A stretch of DNA of 64,000 nt, taken from assembly GCF_933775445.1 (NCBI RefSeq), contig NW_026089509.1:62001-126000 (forward strand), given 5' to 3'. The notes beneath the pieces were generated by a model, which worked only from the letters and a program-made list of their open reading frames with translations, did not search any database and was not told where the DNA came from. Position 1 is the first letter of the stretch; each line of letters starts with the position of its first letter. Source of the stretch: Argentina anserina. Lineage: Eukaryota; Streptophyta; Magnoliopsida; Rosales; Rosaceae. The position numbers were made by a program, and so were the translations under genes. Positions 1 through 14,170 of the stretch are shown one piece after another.

Positions 1-960
1 CCAATTGTGTATCTTTTCATTACTCGTTTAAGTATCTTTCTGTATGGCTTCTGATGCGAGTTTCTATTGTATTTGAGAGTTTTGCAAGTGTGGGAGTGTG
101 TTTCTTTCAAACTGAGTATCTTTACATCGTTTGCGTATCTTTACTATTCCAATTGTGTATCTTTACATCGTTTGCGTATCTTTACTATTCCAATTGTGTA
201 TCTTTTCATTTCTCGTTTGAGTATCTTTCTGTAAGTCTTTCTGATGCGAGTTTCTATTGTATTTGAGAGTTTTGCAAGTGTGGGAGTGTGTTTCTTTCAA
301 ACTGAGTATCTTTACATCGTTTGCGTATCTTTACTATTCCAATTGTGTATCTTTACATCGTTTGCCTTTATTATTCCAATTGTGTATCTTTTCATTTCTC
401 GTTTGAGTATCTTTCTGTAAGGCTTTCTGATGCGAGTTTCTATTGAATTTGAGAGTTTTGCAAGTGTGGGAGTGTGTTTCTTTCAAATTGAGTATCTTTA
501 CATCGTTTGCGTATCTTTACTATTCCAATTGTGTATCTTTACATCGTTTGCGTATCTTTACTATTCCAATTGTGTATCTTTTCATTTCTCGTTTGAGTAT
601 CTTTCTGTAAGGCTTCTGATGCGAGTTTCTATTGTATTTGAGAGTTTTGCAAGTGTGGGAGTGTGTTTCTTTCAAACTGAGTATCTTTACATCGTTTGCG
701 TTTCTTTACTATTCCAATTGTGTATCTTTACTATTCCAATTGTGTATCTTTTCATTTCTCGTTTGAGTATCTTTCTGTAAGGCTTCTGATGCGAGTTTCT
801 ATTGTATTTGAGAGTTTTGCAAGTGTGGGAGTGTGTTTCTTTCAAACTGAGTATCTTTACATCGTTTGCGTATCTTTACTATTCCAATTGTGTATCTTTA
901 CATCGTTTGCGTATCTTTACTATTCCAATTGTGTATCTTTTCATTTCTCGTTTGAGTATC

Positions 961-3900
961 TTTCTGTAAGGCTTCTGATGCGAGTTTCTATTGAATTTGT
1001 GAGTTTTGCAAGTGTGGGAGTGTGTTTCTTTCAAACTGAGTATCTTTACGTCGTTTGCGTATCTTTACTATTCCAATTGTGTATCTTTACATCGTTTGCG
1101 TATCTTTACTATTCCAATTGTGTATCTTTTCATTTCTCGTTTCAGTGTCTTTCTGTAAGGCTTTCTGATGCGAGTTTCTATTGAATTTGAGAGTTTTGCA
1201 AGTGTGGGAGTGTGTTTCTTTCAAACTGAGTATCTTTACGTCGTTTGCGTATCTTTACTATTCCAATTGTGTATCTTTACATCGTTTGCGTATCTTTACT
1301 ATTCCAATTGTGTATCTTTTCATTACTCGTTTAAGTATCTTTCTGTATGGCTTCTGATGCGAGTTTCTATTGTATTTGAGAGTTTTGCAAGTGTGGGAGT
1401 GTGTTTCTTTCAAACTGAGTATCTTTACGTCGTTTGCGTATCTTTACTATTCCAATTGTGTATCTTTACATCGTTTGCGTATCTTTACTATTCCAATTGT
1501 GTATCTTTTCATTTCTCGTTTGAGTATCTTTCTGTAAGTCTTTCTGATGCGAGTTTCTATTGTATTTGAGAGTTTTGCAAGTGTGGGAGTGTGTTTCTTT
1601 CAAACTGAGTATCTTTACATCGTTTGCGTATCTTTACTATTCCAATTGTGTATCTTTACATCGTTTGCCTTTATTATTCCAATTGTGTATCTTTTCATTT
1701 CTCGTTTGAGTATCTTTCTGTAAGGCTTTCTGATGCGAGTTTCTATTGAATTTGAGAGTTTTGCATGTGTGGGAGTGTGTTTCTTTCAAATTGAGTATCT
1801 TTACATCGTTTGCGTATCTTTACTATTCCAATTGTGTATCTTTACATCGTTTGCGTATCTTTACTATTCCAATTGTGTATCTTTTCATTTCTCGTTTGAG
1901 TATCTTTCTGTAAGGCTTCTGATGCGAGTTTCTATTGTATTTGAGAGTTTTGCAAGTGTGGGAGTGTGTTTCTTTCAAACTGAGTATCTTTACATCGTTT
2001 GCGTATCTTTACTATTCCAATTGTGTATCTTTACATCGTTTGCGTATCTTCACTATTCCAATTGTGTATCTTTACATCGTTTGTGTATCTTTACTATTCC
2101 AATTATGTATCTTTTCATTTCTCGTTTGAGTATCTTTCTGTAAGGCTTCTGATGCGAGTTTCTATTGAATTTGTGAGTTTTGCAAGTGTGGGAGTGTGTT
2201 TCTTTCAAACTGAGTATCTTTACGTCGTTTGCGTATCTTTACTATTCCAATTGTGTATCTTTACATCGTTTGCGTATCTTTACTATTCCAATTGTGTATC
2301 TTTTCATTTCTCGTTTCAGTGTCTTTCTGTAAGGCTTTCTGATGCGAGTTTCTATTGAATTTGAGAGTTTTGCAAGTGTGGGAGTGTGTTTCTTTCAAAC
2401 TGAGTATCTTTACGTCGTTTGCGTATCTTTACTATTCCAATTGTGTATCTTTACATCGTTTGCGTATCTTTACTATTCCAATTGTGTATCTTTTCATTAC
2501 TCGTTTATGTATCTTTCTGTATGGCTTCTGATGCGAGTTTCTATTGTATTTGAGAGTTTTGCAAGTGTGGGAGTGTGTTTCTTTCAAACTGAGTATCTTT
2601 ACGTCGTTTGCGTATCTTTACTATTCCAATTGTGTATCTTTACATCGTTTGCGTATCTTTACTATTCCAATTGTGTATCTTTTCATTTCTCGTTTGAGTA
2701 TCTTTCTGTAAGGCTTTCTGATGCGAGTTTCTATTGAATTTGAGAGTTTTGCAAGTGTGGGAGTGTGTTTCTTTCAAACTGAGTATCTTTACGTCGTTTG
2801 CGTATCTTTACTATTCCAATTGTGTATCTTTACATCGTTTGCGTATCTTTACTATTCCAATTGTGTATCTTTTCATTTCTCGTTTCAGTGTCTTTCTGTA
2901 AGGCTTTCTGATGCGAGTTTCTATTGAATTTGAGAGTTTTGCAAGTGTGGGAGTGTGTTTCTTTCAAATTGAGTATCTTTACTTCGTTTGCGTATCTTTA
3001 CTATTCCAATTGTGTATCTTTACATCGTTTGCGTATCTTTACTATTCCAATTGTGTATCTTTTCATTTCTCGTTTGAGTATCTTTCTGTAAGGCTTCTGA
3101 TGCGAGTTTCTATTGTATTTGAGAGTTTTGCAAGTGTGGGAGTGTGTTTCTTTCAAATTGAGTATCTTTACTTCGTTTGCGTATCTTTACTATTCCAATT
3201 GTGTATCTTTACATCGTTTGCGTATCTTTACTATTCCAATTGTGTATCTTTTCATTTCTCGTTTGAGTATCTTTCTGTAAGGCTTCTGATGCGAGTTTCT
3301 ATTGTATTTGAGAGTTTTGCAAGTGTGGGAGTGTGTTTCTTTCAAACTGAGTATCTTTACATCGTTTGCGTTTCTTTACTATTCCAATTGTGTATCTTTA
3401 CTATTCCAATTGTGTATCTTTTCATTTCTCGTTTGAGTATCTTTCTGTAAGGCTTCTAATGCGAGTTTCTATTGTATTTGAGAGTTTTGCAAGTGTGGGA
3501 GTGTGTTTCTTTCAAACTGAGTATCTTTACATCGTTTGCTTATCTTTACTATTCCAATTGTGTATCTTTACATCGTTTGCGTATCTTTACTATTCCAATT
3601 GTGTATCTTTACATCGTTTGCGTATCTTTACTATTCCAATTATGTATCTTTTCATTTCTCGTTTGAGTATCTTTCTGTAAGGCTTCTGATGCGAGTTTCT
3701 ATTGAATTTGTGAGTTTTGCAAGTGTGGGAGTGTGTTTCTTTCAAACTGAGTATCTTTACGTCGTTTGCGTATCTTTACTATTCCAATTGTGTATCTTTA
3801 CATCGTTTGCGTATCTTTACTATTCCAATTGTGTATCTTTTCATTTCTCGTTTGAGTATCTTTCTGTAAGGCTTCTGATGCGAGTTTCTATTGTATTTGA

Positions 3901-5618
3901 GAGTTTTGCAAGTGTGGGAGTGTGTTTCTTTCAAACTGAGTATCTTTACATCGTTTGCGTTTCTTTACTATTCCAATTGTGTATCTTTACTATTCCAATT
4001 GTGTATCTTTTCATTTCTCGTTTGAGTATCTTTCTGTAAGGCTTCTGATGCGAGTTTCTATTGTATTTGAGAGTTTTGCAAGTGTGGGAGTGTGTTTCTT
4101 TCAAACTGAGTATCTTTACATCGTTTGCGTATCTTTACTATTCCAATTGTGTATCTTTACATCGTTTGCGTATCTTCACTATTCCAATTGTGTATCTTTA
4201 CATCGTTTGCGTATCTTTACTATTCCAATTATGTATCTTTTCATTTCTCGTTTGAGTATCTTTCTGTAAGGCTTCTGATGCGAGTTTCTATTGAATTTGT
4301 GAGTTTTGCAAGTGTGGGAGTGTGTTTCTTTCAAACTGAGTATCTTTACGTCGTTTGCGTATCTTTACTATTCCAATTGTGTATCTTTACATCGTTTGCG
4401 TATCTTTACTATTCCAATTGTGTATCTTTTCATTTCTCGTTTCAGTGTCTTTCTGTAAGGCTTTCTGATGCGAGTTTCTATTGAATTTGAGAGTTTTGCA
4501 AGTGTGGGAGTGTGTTTCTTTCAAACTGAGTATCTTTACGTCGTTTGCGTATCTTTACTATTCCAATTGTGTATCTTTACATCGTTTGCGTATCTTTACT
4601 ATTCCAATTGTGTATCTTTTCATTACTCGTTTAAGTATCTTTCTGTATGGCTTCTGATGCGAGTTTCTATTGTATTTGAGAGTTTTGCAAGTGTGGGAGT
4701 GTGTTTCTTTCAAACTGAGTATCTTTACGTCGTTTGCGTATCTTTACTATTCCAATTGTGTATCTTTACATCGTTTGCGTATCTTTACTATTCCAATTGT
4801 GTATCTTTTCATTTCTCGTTTGAGTATCTTTCTGTAAGTCTTTCTGATGCGAGTTTCTATTGTATTTGAGAGTTTTGCAAGTGTGGGAGTGTGTTTCTTT
4901 CAAACTGAGTATCTTTACATCGTTTGCGTATCTTTACTATTCCAATTGTGTATCTTTACATCGTTTGCCTTTATTATTCCAATTGTGTATCTTTTCATTT
5001 CTCGTTTGAGTATCTTTCTGTAAGGCTTTCTGATGCGAGTTTCTATTGAATTTGAGAGTTTTGCATGTGTGGGAGTGTGTTTCTTTCAAATTGAGTATCT
5101 TTACATCGTTTGCGTATCTTTACTATTCCAATTGTGTATCTTTACATCGTTTGCGTATCTTTACTATTCCAATTGTGTATCTTTTCATTTCTCGTTTGAG
5201 TATCTTTCTGTAAGGCTTCTGATGCGAGTTTCTATTGTATTTGAGAGTTTTGCAAGTGTGGGAGTGTGTTTCTTTCAAACTGAGTATCTTTACATCGTTT
5301 GCGTATCTTTACTATTCCAATTGTGTATCTTTACATCGTTTGCGTATCTTCACTATTCCAATTGTGTATCTTTACATCGTTTGTGTATCTTTACTATTCC
5401 AATTATGTATCTTTTCATTTCTCGTTTGAGTATCTTTCTGTAAGGCTTCTGATGCGAGTTTCTATTGAATTTGTGAGTTTTGCAAGTGTGGGAGTGTGTT
5501 TCTTTCAAACTGAGTATCTTTACGTCGTTTGCGTATCTTTACTATTCCAATTGTGTATCTTTACATCGTTTGCGTATCTTTACTATTCCAATTGTGTATC
5601 TTTTCATTTCTCGTTTGA
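961..5618 (+). repeat. 3,300-bp offset segmental duplication in the satellite
   Basis: Positions 961-2,318 match 4,261-5,618 at a constant offset of 3,300 bp, including rare variants (GCATGTGTGGG, CTTCACTATTCC, CGTTTGTGTATC and the GCCTTTATTATTCC monomer). The match breaks near 2,319, where one copy reads TCGTTTCAGTG and the other TCGTTTGAGTA. It covers about seven monomers. Confidence 0.85.
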
Positions 5619-8600
5619 GTATCTTTCTGTAAGTCTTTCTGATGCGAGTTTCTATTGTATTTGAGAGTTTTGCAAGTGTGGGAGTGTGTTTCTTTCAAAC
5701 TGAGTATCTTTACATCGTTTGCGTATCTTTACTATTCCAATTGTGTATCTTTACATCGTTTGCCTTTATTATTCCAATTGTGTATCTTTTCATTTCTCGT
5801 TTGAGTATCTTTCTGTAAGGCTTTCTGATGCGAGTTTCTATTGAATTTGAGAGTTTTGCATGTGTGGGAGTGTGTTTCTTTCAAATTGAGTATCTTTACA
5901 TCGTTTGCGTATCTTTACTATTCCAATTGTGTATCTTTACATCGTTTGCGTATCTTTACTATTCCAATTGTGTATCTTTTCATTTCTCGTTTGAGTATCT
6001 TTCTGTAAGGCTTCTGATGCGAGTTTCTATTGTATTTGAGAGTTTTGCAAGTGTGGGAGTGTGTTTCTTTCAAACTGAGTATCTTTACATCGTTTGCGTA
6101 TCTTTACTATTCCAATTGTGTATCTTTACATCGTTTGCGTATCTTCACTATTCCAATTGTGTATCTTTACATCGTTTGTGTATCTTTACTATTCTAATTA
6201 TGTATCTTTTCATTTCTCGTTTGAGTATCTTTCTGTAAGGCTTCTGATGCGAGTTTCTATTGAATTTGTGAGTTTTGCAAGTGTGGGAGTGTGTTTCTTT
6301 CAAACTGAGTATCTTTACGTCGTTTGCGTATCTTTACTATTCCAATTGTGTAACTTTACATCGTTTGCGTATCTTTACTATTCCAATTGTGTATCTTTTC
6401 ATTTCTCGTTTCAGTGTCTTTCTGTAAGGCTTTCTGATGCGAGTTTCTATTGAATTTGAGAGTTTTGCAAGTGTGGGAGTGTGTTTCTTTCAAACTGAGT
6501 ATCTTTACGTCGTTTGCGTATCTTTACTATTCCAATTGTGTATCTTTACATCGTTTGCGTATCTTTACTATTCCAATTGTGTATCTTTTCATTACTCGTT
6601 TATGTATCTTTCTGTATGGCTTCTGATGCGAGTTTCTATTGTATTTGAGAGTCTTGCAAGTGTGGGAGTGTGTTTCTTTCAAACTGAGTATCTTTACGTC
6701 GTTTGCGTATCTTTACTATTCCAATTGTGTATCTTTACATCGTTTGCGTATCTTTACTATTCCAATTGTGTATCTTTTCATTTCTCGTTTGAGTATCTTT
6801 CTGTAAGGCTTTCTGATGCGAGTTTCTATTGAATTTGAGAGTTTTGCAAGTGTGGGAGTGTGTTTCTTTCAAACTGAGTATCTTTACGTCGTTTGCGTAT
6901 CTTTACTATTCCAATTGTGTATCTTTACATCGTTTGCGTATCTTTACTATTCCAATTGTGTATCTTTTCATTTCTCGTTTCAGTGTCTTTCTGTAAGGCT
7001 TTCTGATGCGAGTTTCTATTGAATTCGAGAGTTTTGCAAGTGTGGGAGTGTGTTTCTTTCAAATTGAGTATCTTTACTTCGTTTGCGTATCTTTACTATT
7101 CCAATTGTGTATCTTTACATCGTTTGCGTATCTTTACTATTCCAATTGTGTATCTTTTCATTTCTCGTTTGAGTATCTTTCTGTAAGGCTTCTGATGCGA
7201 GTTTCTATTGTATTTGAGAGTTTTGCAAGTGTGGGAGTGTGTTTCTTTCAAACTGAGTATCTTTACATCGTTTGCGTTTCTTTACTATTCCAATTGTGTA
7301 TCTTTACTATTCCAATTGTGTATCTTTTCATTTCTCGTTTGAGTATCTTTCTGTAAGGCTTCTAATGCGAGTTTCTATTGTATTTGAGAGTTTTGCAAGT
7401 GTGGGAGTGTGTTTCTTTCAAACTGAGTATCTTTACATCGTTTGCTTATCTTTACTATTCCAATTGTGTATATTTACATCGTTTGCGTATCTTTACTATT
7501 CCAATTGTGTATCTTTACATCGTTTGCGTATCTTTACTATTCCAATTATGTATCTTTTCATTTCTCGTTTGAGTATCTTTCTGTAAGGCTTCTGATGCGA
7601 GTTTCTATTGAATTTGTGAGTTTTGCAAGTGTGGGAGTGTGTTTCTTTCAAACTGAGTATCTTTACGTCGTTTGCGTATCTTTACTATTCCAATTGTGTA
7701 TCTTTACATCGTTTGCGTATCTTTACTATTCCAATTGTGTATCTTTTCATTTCTCGTTTGAGTATCTTTCTGTAAGGCTTCTGATGCGAGTTTCTATTGT
7801 ATTTGAGAGTTTTGCAAGTGTGGGAGTGTGTTTCTTTCAAACTGAGTATCTTTACATCGTTTGCGTTTCTTTACTATTCCAATTGTGTATCTTTACTATT
7901 CCAATTGTGTATCTTTTCATTTCTCGTTTGAGTATCTTTCTGTAAGGCTTCTGATGCGAGTTTCTATTGTATTTGAGAGTTTTGCAAGTGTGGGAGTGTG
8001 TTTCTTTCAAACTGAGTATCTTTACATCGTTTGCGTATCTTTACTATTCCAATTGTGTATCTTTACATCGTTTGCGTATCTTCACTATTCCAATTGTGTA
8101 TCTTTACATCGTTTGCGTATCTTTACTATTCCAATTATGTATCTTTTCATTTCTCGTTTGAGTATCTTTCTGTAAGGCTTCTGATGCGAGTTTCTATTGA
8201 ATTTGTGAGTTTTGCAAGTGTGGGAGTGTGTTTCTTTCAAACTGAGTATCTTTACGTCGTTTGCGTATCTTTACTATTCCAATTGTGTATCTTTACATCG
8301 TTTGCGTATCTTTACTATTCCAATTGTGTATCTTTTCATTTCTCGTTTCAGTGTCTTTCTGTAAGGCTTTCTGATGCGAGTTTCTATTGAATTTGAGAGT
8401 TTTGCAAGTGTGGGAGTGTGTTTCTTTCAAACTGAGTATCTTTACGTCGTTTGCGTATCTTTACTATTCCAATTGTGTATCTTTACATCGTTTGCGTATC
8501 TTTACTATTCCAATTGTGTATCTTTTCATTACTCGTTTAAGTATCTTTCTGTATGGCTTCTGATGCGAGTTTCTATTGTATTTGAGAGTTTTGCAAGTGT

Positions 8601-8730
8601 GGGAGTGTGTTTCTTTCAAACTGAGTATCTTTACGTCGTTTGCGTATCTTTACTATTCCAATTGTGTATCTTTACATCGTTTGCGTATCTTTACTATTCC
8701 AATTGTGTATCTTTTCATTTCTCGTTTGAG
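1569..8730 (+). repeat. About 4.1/3.9-kb segmental duplication in segment 1
   Basis: Monomer starts at 1,733, 2,342, 2,721 and 2,911 recur at 5,828, 6,437, 6,816 and 7,006 (offset 4,095). Those at 3,366, 3,955, 4,061 and 4,468 recur at 7,272, 7,861, 7,967 and 8,374 (offset 3,906). The offset drops by 189 bp, one monomer, around 3,100, which indicates loss or gain of exactly one 189-bp unit in one copy. About 3.2 kb is shared. Confidence 0.85.
4838..6423 (+). repeat. 795-bp tandem duplication in the satellite
   Basis: Monomers beginning at 5,033 and 5,828 are 795 bp apart and share the same series of variants, including the AAGTCTTTCTG junction and the GCATGTGTGGG monomer. This duplication is nested on the 3,300-bp duplication, and the same series also occurs at 1,733. 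Boundaries are approximate because neighbouring monomers are so similar. Confidence 0.75.
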
Positions 8731-9211
8731 TATCTTTCTGTAAGGCTTTCTGATGCGAGTTTCTATTGAATTTGAGAGTTTTGCAAGTGTGGGAGTGTGT
8801 TTCTTTCAAACTGAGTATCTTTACGTCGTTTGCGTATCTTTACTATTCCAATTGTGTATCTTTACATCGTTTGCGTATCTTTACTATTCCAATTTTGTAT
8901 CTTTTCATTTCTCGTTTGAGTATCTTTCTGTAAGGCTTTCTGATGCGAGTTTCTATTGAATTTGAGAGTTTTGCAAGTGTGGGAGTGTGTTTCTTTCAAA
9001 CTGAGTATCATTACATCGTTTGCGTATCTTTACTATTCCAATTGTGTATCTTTACATCGTTTGCGTATCTTTACTATTCCAATTGTGTATCTTTTCATTT
9101 CTCGTTTGAGTATCTTTCTGTAAGGCTTCTGATGCGAGTTTCTATTGTATTTGAGAGTTTTGCAAGTGAGAGAGTGTGTTTCTTTCAAACTGAGTATCTT
9201 TAGATCGTTTG

Positions 9212-12200
9212 CGTATCTTTACTATTCCAATTGTGTATCTTTACATCGTTTGCGTATCTTTACTATTCCAATTGTGTATCTTTACATCGTTTGCGTATCT
9301 TTACTATTCCAATTGTGTATCTTTTCATTTCTCGTTTCAGTGTCTTTCTGTAAGGCTTTCTGATGCGAGTTTCTATTGAATTTGAGAGTTTTGCAAGTGT
9401 GGGAGTGTGTTTCTTTCAAACTGAGTATCTTTACGTCGTTTGCGTATCTTTACTATTCCAATTGTGTATCTTTACATCGTTTGCGTATCTTTACTATTCC
9501 AATTGTGTATCTTTTCATTTCTCGTTTGAGTATCTTTCTGTAAGGCTTTCTAATGCGAGTTTCTATTGAATTTGAGAGTTTTGCAAGTGTGGGAGTGTGT
9601 TTCTTTCAAACTGAGTATCTTTACATCGTTTGCGTATCTTTACTATTCCAATTGTGTATCTTTACATCGTTTGCGTATCTTTACTATTCCAATTGTGTAT
9701 CTTTTCATTTCTCGTTTGAGTATCTTTCTGTAAGGCTTCTGATGCGAGTTTCTATTGTATTTGAGAGTTTTGCAAGTGTGGGAGTGTGTTTCTTTCAAAC
9801 TGAGTATCTTTACATCGTTTGCGTATCTTTACTATTCCAATTGTGTATCTTTACATCGTTTGCGTATCTTTACTATTCCAATTGTGTATCTTTACATCGT
9901 TTGCGTATCTTTACTATTCCAATTATGTATCTTTTCATTTCTCGTTTGAGTATCTTTCTGTAAGGCTTCTGATGCGAGTTTCTATTGAATTTGTGAGTTT
10001 TGCAAGTGTGGGAGTGTGTTTCTTTCAAACTGAGTATCTTTACGTCGTTTGCGTATCTTTACTATTCCAATTGTGTATCTTTACATCGTTTGCGTATCTT
10101 TACTATTCCAATTGTGTATCTTTTCATTTCTCGTTTCAGTGTCTTTCTGTAAGGCTTTCTGATGCGAGTTTCTATTGAATTTGAGAGTTTTGCAAGTGTG
10201 GGAGTGTGTTTCTTTCAAACTGAGTATCTTTACATCGTTTGCGTATCTTTACTATTCCAATTGTGTATCTTTACATCGTTTGCGTATCTTTACTATTCCG
10301 ATTGTGTATCTTTTCATTTCTCGTTTCAGTGTCTTTCTGTAAGGCTTTCTGATGCGAGTTTCTATTGAATTTGAGAGTTTTGCAAGTGTGGGAGTGTGTT
10401 TCTTTCAAATTGAGTATCTTTACATCGTTTGCGTATCTTTACTATTCCAATTGTGTATCTTTACATCGTTTGCGTATCTTTACTATTCCAATTGTGTATC
10501 TTTTCATTTCTCGTTTGAGTATCTTTCTGTAAGGCTTCTGATGCGAGTTTCTATTGAATTTGTGAGTTTTGCAAGTGTGGGAGTGTGTTTCTTTCAAACT
10601 GAGTATCTTTACGTCGTTTGCGTATCTTTACTATTCCAATTGTGTATCTTTACATCGTTTGCGTATCTTTACTATTCCAATTGTGTATCTTTTCATTTCT
10701 CGTTTCAGTGTCTTTCTGTAAGGCTTTCTGATGCGAATTTCTATTGTATTTGAGAGTTTTGCAAGTGTGGGAGTGTGTTTCTTTCAAACTGAGTATCTTT
10801 ACATCGTTTGCGTATCTTTACTATTCCAATTTTGTATCTTTTCATTTCTCGTTTGAGTATCTTTCTGTAAGGCTTTCTGATGCGAGTTTCTATTGAATTT
10901 GAGAGTTTTGCAAGTGTGGGAGTGTGTTTCTTTCAAACTGAGTATCTTTACATCGTTTGCGTATCTTTACTATTCCAATTGTGTATCTTTACATCGTTTG
11001 CGTATCTTTACTATTCCAATTGTGTATCTTTTCATTTCTCGTTTGAGTATCTTTCTGTAAGGCTTTCTAATGCGAGTTTCTATTGAATTTGAGAGTTTTG
11101 CAAGTGTGGGAGTGTGTTTCTTTCAAACTGAGTATCTTTACATCGTTTGCGTATCTTTACTATTCCAATTGTGTATCTTTACATCGTTTGCGTATCTTTA
11201 CTATTCCAATTGTGTATCTTTACATCGTTTGCGTATCTTTACTATTCCAATTGTGTATCTTTTCATTTCTCGTTTCAGTGTCTTTCTGTAAGGCTTTCTG
11301 ATGCGAGTTTCTATTGAATTTGAGAGTTTTGCAAGTGTGGGAGTGTGTTTCTTTCAAACTGAGTATCTTTACGTCGTTTGCGTATCTTTACTATTCCAAT
11401 TGTGTATCTTTACATCGTTTGCGTATCTTTACTATTCCAATTGTGTATCTTTTCATTTCTCGTTTGAGTATCTTTCTGTAAGGCTTTCTAATGCGAGTTT
11501 CTATTGAATTTGAGAGTTTTGCAAGTGTGGGAGTGTGTTTCTTTCAAACTGAGTATCTTTACATCGTTTGCGTATCTTTACTATTCCAATTGTGTATCTT
11601 TACATCGTTTGCGTATCTTTACTATTCCAATTGTGTATCTTTTCATTTCTCGTTTGAGTATCTTTCTGTAAGGCTTCTGATGCGAGTTTCTATTGTATTT
11701 GAGAGTTTTGCAAGTGTGGGAGTGTGTTTCATTCAAACTGAGTATCTTTACATCGTTTGCGTATCTTTACTATTCCAATTGTGTATCTTTACATCGTTTG
11801 CGTATCTTTACTATTCCAATTGTGTATCTTTACATCGTTTGCGTATCTTTACTATTCCAATTATGTATCTTTTCATTTCTCGTTTGAGTATCTTTCTGTA
11901 AGGCTTCTGATGCGAGTTTCTATTGAATTTGTGAGTTTTGCAAGTGTGGGAGTGTGTTTCTTTCAAACTGAGTATCTTTACGTCGTTTGCGTATCTTTAC
12001 TATTCCAATTGTGTATCTTTACATCGTTTGCGTATCTTTACTATTCCAATTGTGTATCTTTTCATTTCTCGTTTCAGTGTCTTTCTGTAAGGCTTTCTGA
12101 TGCGAGTTTCTATTGAATTTGAGAGTTTTGCAAGTGTGGGAGTGTGTTTCTTTCAAACTGAGTATCTTTACATCGTTTGCGTATCTTTACTATTCCAATT

Positions 12201-12978
12201 GTGTATCTTTACATCGTTTGCGTATCTTTACTATTCCGATTGTGTATCTTTTCATTTCTCGTTTCAGTGTCTTTCTGTAAGGCTTTCTGATGCGAGTTTC
12301 TATTGAATTTGAGAGTTTTGCAAGTGTGGGAGTGTGTTTCTTTCAAATTGAGTATCTTTACATCGTTTGCGTATCTTTACTATTCCAATTGTGTATCTTT
12401 ACATCGTTTGCGTATCTTTACTATTCCAATTGTGTATCTTTTCATTTCTCGTTTGAGTATCTTTCTGTAAGGCTTCTGATGCGAGTTTCTATTGAATTTG
12501 TGAGTTTTGCAAGTGTGGGAGTGTGTTTCTTTCAAACTGAGTATCTTTACGTCGTTTGCGTATCTTTACTATTCCAATTGTGTATCTTTACATCGTTTGC
12601 GTATCTTTACTATTCCAATTGTGTATCTTTTCATTTCTCGTTTCAGTGTCTTTCTGTAAGGCTTTCTGATGCGAATTTCTATTGTATTTGAGAGTTTTGC
12701 AAGTGTGGGAGTGTGTTTCTTTCAAACTGAGTATCTTTACATCGTTTGCGTATCTTTACTATTCCAATTTTGTATCTTTTCATTTCTCGTTTGAGTATCT
12801 TTCTGTAAGGCTTTCTGATGCGAGTTTCTATTGAATTTGAGAGTTTTGCAAGTGTGGGAGTGTGTTTCTTTCAAACTGAGTATCTTTACATCGTTTGCGT
12901 ATCTTTACTATTCCAATTGTGTATCTTTACATCGTTTGCGTATCTTTACTATTCCAATTGTGTATCTTTTCATTTCTC
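9212..12978 (+). repeat. 1,938-bp tandem duplication in segment 1
   Basis: Monomer starts at 9,363, 9,553, 9,755, 10,162, 10,352 and 10,880 recur at 11,301, 11,491, 11,693, 12,100, 12,290 and 12,818, all at an offset of 1,938 bp. They share private variants such as CTATTCCGATTG (about 10,297 and 12,235), GATGCGAATTTC and the CCAATTTTG one-subrepeat monomer. At least one substitution separates the copies (TTTCATTCAAAC near 11,730 versus TTTCTTTCAAAC). Confidence 0.85.
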
Positions 12979-13417
12979 GTTTGAGTATCTTTCTGTAAGG
13001 CTTCTGATGCGAGTTTCTATTGTATTTGAGAGTTTTGCAAGTGAGAGAGTGTGTTTCTTTCAAACTGAGTATCTTTAGATCGTTTGCGTATCTTTACTAT
13101 TCCAATTGTGTATCTTTACATCGTTTGCGTATCTTTACTATTCGAATTGTGTATCTTTTCATTTCTCGTTTGAGTATCTTTCTGTAAGGCTTCAGATGCG
13201 AGTTTCTATTGTATTTGAGAGTTTTGCAAGTGTGGAAGTGTGTTTCTTTCAAACTGAGTATCTTTACATCGTTTGCGTATCTTTACTATTCCCATTGTGT
13301 ATCTTTACATCGTTTGCGTATCTTTACCATTCCAATTGTGTATCTTTTCATTTCTCGTTTGAGTATCTTTCTGTAAGGCTTTCTGATGCGAGTTTCTATT
13401 GAATTTGAGAGTTTTGC

Positions 13418-13422
13418 AAGTG
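13418..13422. repeat. Target-site duplication AAGTG, left copy
   Basis: The last five satellite bases before the element (GCAAGTG). The uninterrupted satellite reads GCAAGTGTGGGAG, so removing the element and one copy restores a normal monomer. Confidence 0.95.
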
Positions 13423-14082
13423 TGATAGGAACACAAAGTGTGACGTTCTTAATGTGATTATGCCCTATTCTTACTCTTTGTTACCTCTTATTTAGTATGT
13501 TTTAGTTTCTTTTGTAAGAATAAGTGTCTAGGTAGAGCTTATATCAATTATGAGTGAATTGATGATGAAATCGTGCTAAGTGTTAATAATCCTTGTTGAG
13601 ATATGATTCCTTGTTCGAGTAGGATTCATCCTTTCGTATTTCTTTGTTTCTAACATACTTATTGTTATTAGGAAATACAAATCCATGTTGGAGAAGGAAA
13701 GCAATCCTAGTTCCACAAGGAAAGAGAAGAAAATACACTTAAAAGCCCAATCCATTCAAGAATCAAAATGCTGTCAATATTCATAGTCCAACTTCGACGG
13801 GCTCCCCTGGATAGCTCCGATCGAGTTAGAAGACCTACTTTATATGGAAATAAAGGTATTTGAGTCTAGTTTCTGTAGGATTTGGAATCAAATCAATATC
13901 TTATTCCTACAGAGAGATATGACTGAATCATTGATCGGAGGTCCAATGAACTCGGCGGAATTATCTCAGCCATTGATTTGCTTTTGATCCAAGGGCTATG
14001 AGGGAAACTTGGGACTTTGTTCCTCCTGCAAATAGAGCACAAATATGTATCAGAATGTCCATAAATCCCAGCACCAAAGAAT

Positions 14083-14170
14083 GTCAAAGAAGACATGCAG
14101 CAAATTAAATGAGAAGAGGCAAGAAAGTCAAAGAAGGCATGCAGCAAATTTAATGAGGAGAGGTAAGAAA
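14083..14170 (+). repeat. 44-bp tandem duplication inside LTR
   Basis: Two copies of a 44-bp unit starting at 14,083 and 14,127 (GTCAAAGAAGRCATGCAGCA ... GARGAGAGGYAAGAAA), with a few mismatches. The 3' LTR has the same pair at 19,991-20,078, so the duplication predates this insertion. Confidence 0.85.

Larger units (their letters stand above)
1..13422 (+). repeat. Satellite array segment 1 (189/190-bp monomer)
   Basis: Uninterrupted head-to-tail tandem repeat. Monomers begin at GATGCGAGTTTCTATTG and recur every 189 bp (junction GGCTTCTGATG) or 190 bp (junction GGCTTTCTGATG). All copies lie in the same orientation. Each monomer has a conserved first part of about 80 bp (key words GAGAGTTTTGCAAGTGTGGG and TTTCTTTCAAACTGAG), then copies of a 41-bp subrepeat, then a TTTTCATTTCTCGTTT tail. 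Variants specific or enriched here include CAAATTGAG in place of CAAACTGAG, CCAATTATGTATC, a 170-bp monomer (for example 619-788) and a 186-bp monomer with GTTTGCCTTTATTATTCC (near 243-428). The start is mid-monomer, so the array continues to the left. The right end is cut by an LTR element after ...GCAAGTG. Long + strand reading frames are incidental. No function can be assigned from sequence. Confidence 0.98.

Noticed and set aside
1..13422. CRISPR array
   Set aside because: The repeats are contiguous with no unique spacers, and the sequence is plant nuclear satellite.
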